DNA of 64,000 nt from Haematococcus lacustris (taxonomy: Eukaryota > Chlorophyta > Chlorophyceae > Chlamydomonadales > Haematococcaceae), in the NCBI GenBank assembly GCA_030144725.1, contig JASKMD010000016.1, positions 3,954,847-4,018,846 of the forward strand, in the 5' to 3' direction. Below, piece by piece: positions 22,587 through 39,600 of the stretch. The position numbers were made by a program, and so were the translations under genes. The notes beneath the pieces are model-generated. The model was not told the origin of the DNA, made no database searches, and saw only the letters and a list, made by a program, of their open reading frames with translations. Each line of letters opens with the position of its first letter. Positions within the stretch are counted from its first letter, which is position 1.

Positions 22587-23330
22587 CACACACCAGTGGC
22601 CTTGTGGCATGCACACGCCAGTCACCACTGGAGTCCGTGCATACATGTGCTTCTACTCCCTAAGCCAGTGCTCATGCAAGGGCTGTGCATTGAGCTATGT
22701 CCTGAATTCAATTTTCAGGTTGACCAAGCAGCCTAGCGGCTCCTGCTACCAGAGCTAGTGCTCAGTACCAGGCATGCTACTTCTGTTGAGCTGCCCAGCA
22801 TCTGCACACTGTGCAGATACCCTGTCTGATCAAGAGCTCAGCTGGAATGCGATTGACAGTGATGTCTCCCCAAACCTCTGCTCTCTGCTGGCTCTGGCAC
22901 TACCGGCGTCTCTAACCTGAATGCATTGCTGGGCCACCATGACAGTATATCAGTGCGTCCTGGTTGCTGGTAAATCCTCGTAGCTGGTAGGAAAAGTTGC
23001 GTCTACTGCAGCTGTGTTGGCTGTGTCCTAGCGAGGGCTCTGCGGCTGTGGAACAAGCGAGGCTCTGCGGCTGGAGGAGGTGTGTGCTCCTGGACTGTGA
23101 AGTAGAGGCCTGCAGGGCGGGCTGTGCTGCCGCCATCTGGCACTCAGCCCTTGAGTGTGTGCTTGGGTCAGGGGACTTGATTGCTGCCCTGAAACACACT
23201 GTGTCTTTGCCCACCTAGTTGTAGGGGAAGGCGTGCACAGTGCTGAGTGCACAGACTAGGACGTAGCCCTAGTAAACTTGCATTTACTGCAGCTGCATTG
23301 GCAGCCTGGGTGCCTTGAGCTGCCAGCACA
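22587..23330. other. Unassigned sequence
   Basis: No repeat or gene recognised. Short open frames on both strands overlap and lack motifs. Confidence 0.4.
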
Positions 23331-23452
23331 GGCCATATAGCCCTTCTGCGCAGAAGCCATATAGGGGAAGAGGGGGGCTATAGGGCCGCCCTTCCCCCTC
23401 TTCCTATGTTTTTCCTCGGGGCTATATGGACGCCCCGGCCATATAAGGGTTG
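23331..23452. repeat. Foldback/hairpin element
   Basis: Nested inverted repeats: GGCCATATAGCCC at 23,331 pairs with GGGGCTATATGG at 23,419; ATAGGGGAAGAGGGGG near 23,361 pairs with CCCCCTCTTCCTAT near 23,394. A further GGCCATATAAGGG follows at 23,437. Looks like a small foldback element or structured RNA source. Confidence 0.6.
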
Positions 23453-23454
23453 CC

Positions 23455-23550
23455 CCTAGCCTACCCTGAGCTGTGCGACAAGCGGCTGCAAGACTGTCCG
23501 ACCCAAAGCCCAGCAGCCTGAAGCCCAGTAGAGTGTGCTAGGGGCTCCTC
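23455..23550 (+). pseudogene. Possible Fanzor-like tail remnant C
   Basis: CCCAGCAGCCTGAAGCCCAG and the preceding CTACCCTGAGCTGTGCGAC resemble the nucleotide tail after the C-terminus of remnant B (near 19,015-19,090). Short, so tentative. Confidence 0.35.
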
Positions 23551-24505
23551 TTTGAGTAGTGCGTGCCAGCTTGTAGCAGTGTATGCTAGAGTTCAAAGCT
23601 TGTCATGTCCACTTCAGGCTACAGCTCCAGGGGTCTGGCAGTACAGGTAGTGTGGGTGCAAGGTGACCATGCCATGTGTGTAGTACTACTCCAATCAGAC
23701 GAGACACTACCAGAAGTCTAGTCACGGAGCTCCCTCAGCACCAAACACCACCAGAAGTGCGGGGTTCCTATCATGCTGCCTATAACATTAGCTATTGCTG
23801 AGGGGAGGTGTTCCACTGTTCCACTGTGCAGCTGTATCCACTGGTTCAGCCAGGGAGCTCCTTTAGCACCACTGTGCCACCAGTGCTCAGGCCAGCACTC
23901 AGTGCCAGCAACAGGACGTTTTCAGTCAAAGGACGGATGGCAGGGAGGAGCTCACCCACCATGCAGGGGTTGCTTCGGTGAGACGAAAGTGGCAGTTTGG
24001 AACCTAGGGCGATCGTGACTGGTGTCGGGAGCAGCTCCACTTTGCTGCTCCGCAACGGGAGCAATGGGGACCGCCTCAGGCCCGGTAATGTCGCCAGGCG
24101 TCAGCACTGTGCCCGTCTGTCTCAGCGATGCTAGCCCGAACACTCCTGTTGTTGAGGGCAGGGCTGCATCCGCGTGCTGACCGGGTGCTGTCGACGAGGG
24201 TCGCATTAGCAGCGCCCTCTCACATTGCTCTTGACTCAGTGATTACAGCAGTGATAGCATATAATGCTTGTGACTGCCAGCCGTGTACATCGCCGAGTCA
24301 ACATGTCAACATGTCAGTCCACATGGCCATGGAGTTTGTGGTGGTTTCATCTTTATGAAGAGCAATGATAACCAAGCCGTTGTCTGTAAACAGCCTCAAT
24401 TTAGCTACAAACCAACTGTAGCGTCCTCGGTCGCACCCTTGATGGCCTCGAAGTTCGACAAAGTCAGTGACGGTACTTTGCAGCCCGGTCTTACCTCTGC
24501 CTGAC
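23551..24505. other. Unassigned sequence
   Basis: Contains a minus-strand open stretch (24,206-23,952) without recognisable motif. No repeat structure seen. Confidence 0.35.
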
Positions 24506-24595
24506 CTTGGGCAGCCGGCCATTGACCAGCTCGTAAGGCTGCTGGTACTCCTTGCCAATGGGGGCCAGAGTTTCCAGGTCCTTCCAGGTGTACAG
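24506..24595 (-). CDS. Candidate isolated exon
   Basis: Thirty clean codons between an AG and a GTCAGG donor, reading LYTWKDLETLAPIGKEYQQP then YELVNGRLPK. The composition is that of a real protein and quite unlike the surrounding repeats. It could be an upstream exon of the unknown gene at 12.7-18.4 kb, which would put the 78-bp satellite inside a large intron, or belong to another gene. A second possible exon lies at 24,833-24,780 (EMLNVKDVMQLAYIFQ). Family not recognised. Confidence 0.4.
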
Positions 24596-24839
24596 CTCCA
24601 AGGGGCGTCGCACGCTCACCCCAAGGCTCGCCACTCCTCACCTTGCACCCATCCTGGCCACGTCCTCTCTGCGCATGGACCTGGTGTGGGGGCCAGTGGG
24701 GGCCGGTGTGAGGGGAGGTCAGCACCATGGCTGGTGTGAGCGGGTGGTGACGCGGGTGGGAGAGGGGCAGGGTTGGGAGGCAGAACTGGAAGATGTATGC
24801 GAGTTGCATCACATCCTTCACATTCAACATCTCCTATAG

Positions 24840-26499
24840 TTTGGGGAGATCAGGTTGTGCATGGGACAGTGTTACAATCCTCTGCCAAAGCTTTCAAAAT
24901 AAAGGTTCATACAGTTGCATGCATTGCAATGCCTGGCTACATCCCCTTACCATAGCCCTTGCATGCTTCTGCAGCATTCGTGGCTGTTGGCGACAACTTT
25001 GGCAACAAATGCGCATGCAACTGTCAGTGACAGTGTCACTACTAGCGTTGCAAGTTGGCACGTCAAAACTGTCTGCTACTGTCATGCACGCCACTGCTGC
25101 AGCACATGGAACGATGTCCAGCTTCACCACATCACTGTGGATCAACGCAATCACCTTGCTCAAGGTCATTCTCTACTCCACCCCTTCCACCCCCCTTCAT
25201 GCTCCACATGGCTCCACATGGGACAACCCCGACCACCACCACCATCTGATCATGGTAAGACTCCAACCACCCCACCAGCACTAGCAGCACTAGCAGCATC
25301 TCATCATGATAGGACCCCGACCACCACTAGCACTAGAATCTCATGGTAGGACCCTTTCTTTTCCTTCCTCTCTCCATCTCCATGCAAACGCTACTTATCA
25401 CCAAGAGTCTGAACCTCACATGAATCTGTTGCAATTGATCTTTCAGATCAGACATATACAGTAGCCCTGCACAGGCCCACAACAAGCATCATGGATAAGG
25501 CAGCAAGATACGACTCTTGCACCATGCAGAGAGGTCATACTGACCCTCCTTACACCACCTTGCAAGCAAGGTTAATATCAACCCACCCTGCTTATCTCCA
25601 CTCCTCGCTCCCAGCTCGAAGCAAGCCCTGCTCGGGCAACTTCTCCACCGGGACAACTCCCCATCCCAACACACTATTCCACCATCCTTAGCCCCTAGAG
25701 CCCTGCCCCTTGGCTGCCTTCCCTCCATCACCACCCCGTGCTTTGGCCACAGCCCCCGTAACAACACAATCCATGCATGTTTGCACACCGACGGTGCAGG
25801 CGTGCCAGCCCCAACTGACGAACCCAACTGACCCCACAGACATGCAGCAGCCACATGGCGCGTGTCACACCCAGCCATGTCCAGGGAAGGGAGGAGTGCA
25901 CCGAGGTGTGGCCCCGCATCAAAACTCTCCCAGGCAACGCAGCAACAGGTAGGCCCCCACCTTCACCTCATTCCCAAGAGGCTGGTCGCATGGCTGGCGG
26001 GATGCACTTCAACTGGGCCCTGCATGGACCATGCCTCCAGAGTAGCCCCTGGTGTAACTTCCAATGACCAGGTGCCGGACCCCCTGGCGCGCCACTACAT
26101 ATGCTGACCTGGCACATAGCTTGCTCAGCTGGCCTGGACCTGAGTGCACTCATGCTCATGCTCGCTCACATGTGCACGTCAGGTACAGGACAAGCCATGG
26201 TAAGCCGTGCACGTCAGGTACAGGACAAACCATGGTAAGCCAGGCAAGGTCGGCTGGTGAGGAGGTGCAGCCATGGCTCACAGCTCGCGAGGCCGCCCTT
26301 TTCCCCTTGGCCCACACCCCTGACCCACTGCCGCCACCTAGTCTGCGCAGGTCCAGAGAGGACCCTGTCAGCACAGCCTGTTGACCCCAGGCCAGGCCAC
26401 CCTCCCCTGCCCACCAGGGCCACGCCACCCTCCCTACCCACCAGGGCAGGCCAGCCACCCACTCTACAGCCATGCAGGAGGTGCACAGCCGCCTGTAAA
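24840..26499. other. Intergenic region downstream of expansin gene 1
   Basis: Lies between the stop of expansin gene 1 (minus) and the candidate exons at 24.8 kb. Shows CCACCACCA microsatellite-like patches near 25,230-25,340 and a short direct repeat (CACGTCAGGTACAGGACAA) near 26,175-26,230. No gene recognised. Confidence 0.4.
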
Positions 26500-31670
<5,171 letters not shown>

Positions 31671-32684
31671 TGGTCTGGTGTCTCGCGATGTCTCTGGGTA
31701 CTCAGCTCCTGTGTTGTGTGGCTGCATCGCGCGGCGGCTGGTGGTCCGTACCGGCTTAGGCAAGTGCGCGATCTGCAGCGCAGGAAGCCGGGTAGCAGGC
31801 AGCCGAGGTGCGTTGCGCGCAGTGTTTCAGAGATGCGCGATGCTGGTGTGCTGAGCTGATCGGATGGGGGTGTTGATGACGGTCAAGTCGCACAGGTCCT
31901 ACGCGCCTCGTCACAATAGCAATGCATGATGTAGGGCACACGTGCAGTGCTCCGGGGGACGGTTAGCTTCAAGTTTGAAAGGCGTGCAACGGGTCCCCGC
32001 CCCCCCCAGCCGCGTGATATCCCGAGCCTGGCTGGGCAACGTGAGCTAATGTGCCTCAGTAGGTGCGGCTGTCGCCTTTGAGCGAGTTGGCCGCCGACCA
32101 GCGGCACGGGGCATAGAACCTGACCAAAGGCTGCACTGCATACTACATTGGGTGTCATTGTCCTCACCTAAGCGACACGAGGGTGCCGAGGTGGGTTGCG
32201 ACGTAGTTGAGTTGGTGTCGCAGCGGCGGTGAGTGTCAAGTATCAGGGGCAAGAGCTGCGGTGTACGAGGCCTAGTGCGATCGTGAAGCGAGCGCTACCG
32301 CGTCTCCCGGTGTTGTAGGTTGGTCACTCCTTCATGGGATCCCACGGATAAGACCCCAAGCAGGAAGGGCCCCTCGACGCCGTCGCCGAGATCACATCAG
32401 CTTCTGGAGTTGCATAGACGAGGCGCCGGGAGCAGCAGCAAGGACTACCCAGTTTTAAGTTCCTACAGCCCTCATGCTGCATTAATTTAAAGCAGGCGTT
32501 GTAATCGATGACAGGCTGCGAGTTCATTATTGTAGAGGCTACTGCTTGATGGAATGCCTAATGCCCGCTTCAGCTCAGCCATTGTGTGCCTGTAGCCAGA
32601 ACCTAAGTAGCTCCAACCCACACACATCCCTTTTGCGAGGGGCTTAGTATCTTGTTATGTTGGGGTTGACTTCTTGTACGCTCA
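31671..32684. other. Intergenic region between head-to-head expansin genes (left part)
   Basis: Should contain the expansin gene 1 promoter on the minus strand. I see no clear TATA box and no gene. Confidence 0.4.
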
Positions 32685-34025
32685 CCCCCCGTTTCCAATT
32701 GTCGGAGGACGGAGGACGGAGCTGCATGGAGGGAAGCTGGCGGAGAGGAGCACATGGAGGTCGGAGCGGCGGAGCCCGAGCCACATGGGCTCCATGCTGG
32801 CTCCGACGGGGCGCGTTTCCAATTGGGAGAGACATCGGAGAGACATGGGGCTCTCCATTGGCTCCGATAGCGCCCATTGGCTCCTATAGGTGACTTCTTC
32901 GGAGCCCCTAGAGGAGCCAGGAGCGGAGCCAGGAGTGTGAACGACCCAAGTGACCCTGAGACCGAGTTGAGAGTGCGTGTGTCTCCTGGTGGCCCCGTCT
33001 GTCCGGTTGCTCAAACCAGCGTTACATCTAGTCTAACCTCCCTGTGTAGGTCCACTGGCAACACCGCTGAGGAGACAACGCAGGATATGGCACTCCTCCG
33101 CAGTTCTACCCGCATCAGCAACATTTGTGGAATAACCTCAGACTTGCTTTGCCTGCCTTGCTCTGCACTGCGGAGTCTGCAGACTTGCTTTGCCCGCGTT
33201 TGCGGAGAATGCGTAGCTAGTCGTGCTTGCGCGGAGCCTGCTGTATAGAGACTCCTGCTGTTGTCGAAGCCTTGCTTAGCTTGTCCATCCCAGCCAACGG
33301 GAGTGGACTTGTTGTCACTAAACCAGCCAAACTGCAGCCAGCCTTCCTTGCGTAGCCTGCTCCAAGCAGAGAGCCTACACTACGCAGAGAGTATAGCCTG
33401 CAAGAATCATAATACAACCTAGTGCGGTTACAAGCCAACCTTAAACCCCAACACAGCCTGCCCTACGCAGAGCATCATCACTATCAACACAAGCAGCTAC
33501 AAGCTGCCTCATCTATGCCAACACAACCAGCCTGCTCAAGCCGAATACACAGCCGCTAGCCAAGAAGCAAATACCAACACCCGTGCACTCCTGCCCTAAG
33601 CAAAGATGCATTGCATTTACATACGCACACCCAGCAGGTAATCACCACCGACATTAGCCTGTCCAACAGAGAACAGTACCTTGCAGTGCACCAGCCTGCA
33701 GAGGTCCTGCTGTATCTGCAAAGCGGGGTCGAGCACAGCTGTGGCAGTGCAGCAGGAGCAGTACATGCGCTAAGCCGAAGCACACAACATTTTTCGACAT
33801 TTTCCAGCCGCAGCGGCAGCAGCAGCGTCCCTAGCAGCGGCAGCAGCAGCGTGATGATCGGAAGGCGCTCAACGCGGCGGTCACGGGTCGCCCAAAAGCG
33901 TCAAAAAGCGTCCATGCAGCTCCTCTCCTCGCATTGGAAACGGCAAAACGACATTCGCCCATGCAGGGGCAGCTCCGCTCCATGAGCCTCCATGAGCTCC
34001 GCTCCGATCAATTGGAAACGGGGGG
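32685..34025. mobile_element. TIR DNA element, 1341 bp, TSD TCA
   Basis: Perfect 17-bp terminal inverted repeats CCCCCCGTTTCCAATTG (32,685-32,701) and its complement (34,009-34,025), flanked on both sides by TCA (32,682-32,684 and 34,026-34,028). Internal copies of the sub-terminal motif occur (CGTTTCCAATTGGG near 32,814; CATTGGAAACGG near 33,933). Both ends are rich in GGAG or CTCC motifs near the TIRs. No transposase is seen, so it is non-autonomous. The 3-bp duplication fits PIF/Harbinger-like transposition, but the superfamily is not established. Confidence 0.8.
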
Positions 34026-34611
34026 TCAGTGGTACACCTCAATGGGGCGTTGCCCTCGGCTGACAGCGTTTCTTTGCGTTGCCATTCAGCAAAATGTGGC
34101 AGGGCGTCGTCGAAGCGTGAAGTGATCGTTGAGCGCATTAGAAGCAAGGGCCGCAGCCAGCACGGAGCGGCAGCCCGCAAGGGGTCTGCGTGCAGCAGCT
34201 CAGCGAGTTGTATGTTGTTGAGACCCAGCTTCTCTCCAGCTCTTACCCCCATCGCAGCCCTTACATCATCCCCGCCCAACCATTGCGGCTCTGACGGATA
34301 GTTGCCTCAACCAACAATGGCACTAGAACAGACAGCTCCAAAACAACCGAGCTACCATGCCCCAGCAGCCTGGAGTAGCCCCTTCGCTCCTTTCCTTTGT
34401 GCTCCCAATCCTGTCCCTCTATTTCCTACTCTTCCCACCACCACCTCCCAATGTACCACCCGAGGTGCCTCCTCTCCTGCCTGCTGATCTCACCTTTCCT
34501 TCTTGTGCACAGCCGCACTCTCACCCTCAGCCCTGCCCTACTGTATGTGTGTACGCCCCTTGCAATCCCCATGTTGCATCCAGCTAGTCCCCTTGTCCCT
34601 CACTAGGGTCT
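34026..34611. other. Unassigned sequence
   Basis: CT-rich stretch (34,370-34,600) without gene motifs. Nothing else recognised. Confidence 0.4.
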
Positions 34612-35560
34612 CCACTTGAGCCGGACCACCAGGGACCACCAGTGGCCGCTAGCGGGAATACTAGGGACCACTAGTGGGCAATAGTCGTCCGACTCATTTG
34701 GTTTTAGTGGGCTGTGTGGAGTATACCCAGTGCACATGGACATGGTACGTGAGTGCCTACCACCTACACTATTGCCTGGCCGCGAGGGCTATTGTGCAGA
34801 GTTGGCATGGAAAACATGCGCTGATTGTAAGCTGCTAACAGCTCAACATAGGGGGGCACACACTACTGTGCCACAGCAGGCTGCTGTTGCTGCTGCTCCT
34901 AGGCCTTGGGTGGCTTGTCTCGCACCTGCTTGTAGCCTAGGCCAGGGTGCTCCTTGCCCTTGGCTGGGAGACCTCCCTGCTCTAGCCACCAGCACAGCTC
35001 CATTGGCCGCCATCTGCTTTCCCCAATGCGCTGCATGTTCAGCGCTGCATTGCAGTCCCTGTCCAGCCACCTGCCTGGTTGTGGCGCTGGCTTGGCTTTG
35101 GCAGCCTTGCCCTTGCCCTTGCCTGTGCTCTTGGTGGGCTGGCTGGGCTCAGCTGCCTGCTCAGCCTTGGTGCGCTTTGTCCGCTTGGTGCGCTTGGCTG
35201 GAGGGGGAGTGCTGGGCCCTGGCTCTGAGGCTGCTGCCGGTGTGGCTGCCTGGCTGCTGCATGGGGCCCGTGGGGGCTTGCGGGGGGCCACTACCGGGCA
35301 CCACATCAGGTCCCGCACCGGCTGGTCACGCTGCTGGCTCCAGCCTGGGCGCAGCAGCCGGTGGTGCACCTGCCCTGCTGGGGGCTACCAGCCTGCACGC
35401 CTGGTGGGCTGCTCGTGGTCCAGCTCATGGTCCAGCGTGGGGGTAAGGGGGGTGCATCAGGGGCTTGGGGGGCTGCACGGCTGGAGGTGTGGGAGCACGG
35501 GCATACCCCGGGGTGGGGTAGCCCACCAGGCATGTTATTTTCCACCTGCGGCACTCTTAC
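34612..35560 (-). pseudogene. Fanzor/TnpB-like remnant D, longest copy
   Basis: Minus-strand frame 35,369-34,899 reads VHHRLLRP (after the start), DLMWCPV, a Lys/Thr-rich insert (KRTKRTKRTK), [15 protein letters not shown], then RIGESRWRPMELCWW and a Lys-rich tail. The RDxNAALN motif is intact here. The N-terminal catalytic parts are missing: upstream sequence has stops, and 35,440-35,545 is a separate block shared with 55,020-55,125. Downstream, 34,612-34,905 is a non-coding tail shared with remnant A, ending in short palindromes (GGACCACTAGTGG, CGCTAGCGGGAATACT). Resembles the 3' half of a Fanzor element with its right end; the family call is from motifs only. Confidence 0.6.
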
Positions 35561-36669
35561 CTGCCGTCCTGCCCTTCCGCCCAAGTACATTGAGCCCATC
35601 ACTCTCCACACCATCTGGGGCTGTCTTTGTGTGAGCGACAGTGGCGATCCTAGCTCCGTCACTATAGCAGCTGACTGATGGGGTCATTATCACTGTCAGT
35701 GTAACGTGACTGGTGCCTTGCCCTGTCCCAATGTTTTGCACAACCAGTACTGGCTTGCAGCTGAGCTGTACCGCTCTCGCTACAGCACATGGCCATGGAG
35801 GGTGCCACTCAGGCTCCACCAGCTGCATGCATTGTCTAGCCACAAACTGCTCTCTTGTGAGATTCTAGGGAGCTAAGGGGGCAAGGTAGACGCCAACTCA
35901 CAAAGTGAACCATTATGCGATGCTGAGGAGCCCCTCCACAACAGGTAGCGACTGGTGATATGTCTATGCAATGCTGCGGCCAGGGAGGCCAGGTAGACGC
36001 CAGCCGTTCACAATGCTGGCTCCCAGGCATCTGGTGTGGCGCGGCAACAGCCCCCTGCAGGTCCAAGGTAACAGGCAAGCAATGGGGGACGGAGAGCTGT
36101 GAGCAGCTGGGGGGTTGCAGGAGATTGGAAAGTTCCAGCGCAGCCACCAGCAACTGTAGCGGTCTCCTATCAGAGGTCGTTTTCCGACAGTTGGGACCAC
36201 CTGACTGGCTGGCATGGCCTTGAGCATATTAGAGTTGCAAAGGTCCCTCATTGTTGTGTGATGCATGTAATTCGCAGCAACCCTCGGCGTGAAGGATAAC
36301 AGCCCTGCTCGATAGCTGCGAACCGCATTAGCACTGCAGGCCCTAGCATCTCCGGAAATCAGCGGCCGAGTCTGTGTGGGTGGCTATCGCCGCTTCCTGC
36401 TTCAGCAACGCACGTCCAAGCTCAGGTAAGCCCAGTGTATAGGTAAAGTGCAGTTAAAGCTCGGCGGCGGCACGGCACCGCGATGAAAGCTACGCTGAAG
36501 CATTTACTGCTGCCGCTCCACCACCTGCTGCGCCGATTGAGGACAGCTGTTGCTGCCATCCCACCAATGGCGGCGACTAACCCACCACTTCAGCGCTTGT
36601 GAAGATTCCATCCGCGCCAGTGAGGCTCGAGCACACCAGGCCTGTTGCTGCCGTGTGCAGCCGCGCGCC
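35561..36669. other. Upstream region of expansin gene 2
   Basis: No gene or repeat recognised. It should include the plus-strand promoter; I cannot point to a specific element. Confidence 0.4.
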
Positions 36670-39600
36670 ATGGTGTCGATTGGCGTGCTGATCGGTGCGT
36701 TGTTGGCATTCGCCGCTCGTCTTGCAAGCGCCCAGTGGAGCACTGGGCGCGCAACCTGGTACGACGACGCAGCGTGGTGAGCGCAATGGCCCTGAGCTGA
36801 GCGTGGTAGAGTCCACACTGCGTGACCACAAGCGCAAAGAAACGGCCCGCCGCCCCTTACTATCCCAAACGCCGCAAATTGTCCAACGCGTCGCCCATCT
36901 CCGTTTCTACGCGTCGACCACCCACGCCCACCCCCGTAACAATGTGCACCGCCCGTCCGAAGGGATCACAAAGGCGTCAAGTTGGCATGCTACCCGCGCT
37001 CGAAAACTATTCGCGGCTCATGCCTGATGCTGCTTGCAGGATGACCGTGCACTACGGATCTTGCGGCTATGGTGGGTGTTATGGAGACGGGCTCTGTTAA
37101 GAGCATAAGCATGCTCGCTGCTGGGCTGAAGCTCTGCTCCCCTTTGCCTGACCCACCCCACCCCAACACTGCACACAGCTAGCAGCTGCCCATACCTAGC
37201 CCTCCTGCCCACTTGGCCTGACCCTGCCTCACGTTGCACTACGCTCCAGGCTATTTAGGCAGCCGCTTTGGGGGCACCCAGAACTGGATGGTGGCGGCCC
37301 TGAACGATGGCCACCCTCGCTACAGTGGCAGCTGCGGGTGGGTGGTTAGGTAGTTAACTGGTTAGGAGGGTGGTGAAGGGGAGGGGGCCAGGGCCAGAGA
37401 CCCACAATTCTCATGCTGTCACTTCCATTGCACCTCGCATTCATCTGTCTGCCTGCTTAGGCACAGTTTGCAACAAGCAACCTGGCCACAGATCCCCGTT
37501 GGGCTTGCATGCTTGCATGGCCTGCATGCCTGAGATGGCTATGTGGCTGGCTGCCTGCCTTCCCTGTGAAACCTAAACGGAAGTAGGCCAAGACAGGTGT
37601 GGTAGATAGACTAAGATCAGGGGCAGGGTTGCTGGGAAAGGGACATGGGCATTGAGTGTGTGTTGCTGCAAAGCCAAGACAGGTGTAGTGGATGGATTGA
37701 GATCAGGGGCAGGGTTGCTAGGAAAGGGACATGGGCATTGAGTGTGTGTGTTGCCACAAAGCCTAGACAGGCCAATGCCATGCAAAGACGATTGCAATGT
37801 GGTAACACATTGCAAGGCCACAATGATATACCGCCTGCACAAGGTGTTGCAAGCAACACACCCATGGTATGGTCCATGGCTGTCTTCTAATGAAGCAACA
37901 AACTTGTCCTGCTGCTGCTGTTTCCTTGCTGCCCATGTCCTTGCTAATGCTGCTCCGTTTCCTGGTGCTCCTGCCTAATTGTACACAGCTAGGTTGCATT
38001 GCGTGGGTGGTGAGGTGGCCCTAATCTGAGCCAGCTGAGGGTAGCTGTAGGTGCAGGAGAGTGCACCCACCCTCTGCCCCACCCCACCTCCCCCTGCAGC
38101 TCACCTGCCTGCTGCTGCTGGCGGGGGCCGTGTGTCGCGCAGCCGCAGCAGCCGGGCACCGGCCCAGCCTGCCTGGCCGTGTGACTGCCCTGGCCCAGTG
38201 TGACCATGTGTGAGGGAGGAGTGGGGCCACCAGGGCCGACAGCAGGACACCCAGGGCCTGGCAGGGAGGAAGGCAAGCAAGCATGCATGCACGCATGCAA
38301 GCACGTCCTGCTGCCTGTTGTGTGTGTCGTGTGCAAGATTTATATGCAAAGAGTCGTGCATGTCATATGGCTTTGTTACCACTCCTGCCGCTGCTGCTGC
38401 CATCACTGCCAGCACCATTGTTGCCACTTGTCCCGTACTTCCATTGTCAGTAGCTCACCATCTTGCCACATCTGCTCTGGCCCACTCTGCCCTGCCCAGA
38501 CCCACTCTCTGCTCTGGCCGACACTGCCTTACCCGGCCAACCCTGCCCTGCGTGTGACTTGGCTTGCCTGCCAGTCGGTCACTCTTTTCCATCCCTGCGG
38601 ACTGACTGCCCCTGCCACCTGTGATGTGCATTGTGGAGCAGGCGCTGCTACGCCATTCGCTGCAAGCCTGGGACCTTCAAGGACAACCTGGGGCAGACCA
38701 TCTCCCGCGACAATGACTGCTTCAACTCCAACCCTGTAGTGGTCACCATTACTGACACCTGGTGAGATGCTCACCATCCCCATCACTCGTTCCACATCAT
38801 CATTAACACGACACCTGGTGGGCTGCCATGCCTGCCCCCGCCCCTGCTGACCCTGGCCCCACCTGCCCCCGCCCCTCCTGCCCTAGCCCCTGCCCCTGGC
38901 CCCGCCCCTCCTGCCCCTGGCCCCACCTGCCCCCGCCCCTCCTGCCCTGGCCCCTGCCCCCGCCCCAGCACAGTGACAGGCCACCACCCTTCCCCAGCCT
39001 ACTGTCACTCGTATCAAAAGCCCTTCTTCTACAATGCTGGTGCTACGATGAATGCCCTGCTGGTCGCAGCCCCTGTGACAAGCCCAACAACGCTTACTCC
39101 AACAAGCGCTGGTGCTGCGGCGACATGGATCACTTTGACATTGGGGTTTGGGCATTCAAGAAGGTGAGGCTACATGACCAAGATCGATGCTGTGCGGAAG
39201 ATTACTTGTGTGACCGGTGACAACCAAAAACAACGACCCTGAACAAGTGGAACTAATGATGCATGCACGATGCACGCATGCCCTATTTACCCGACCATGC
39301 ACCTGCCCACCAAGTGGCTTTCCTTGTGGTCTCTTGCAGCCCTTGCCCCAACCCACCGGCTTGCCCCCCTGCCGCACCACCCCCATGTCTTCGCGCCTGC
39401 TAGTACTCAGACCCTGCCAACTGTCATGACCAGCCAACTGTCATGACCAGCCCGCTGTCATGACCAGCCCGCTCACTTCCTGCTGCCTACAAACAGATCG
39501 CACTCTGCTTTGCCCCTCACCACCGTCACCATTGTCACCATGATCGCCCACCACCCACATCGCCAACATCATCACATGACATTCGCACACTGCACACACC

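Noticed and set aside
20253..22758. Two open frames of about 800 codons
   Set aside because: Both follow from the 78-bp satellite, whose unit is a multiple of three. No start context, no splice signals, no recognisable domain.
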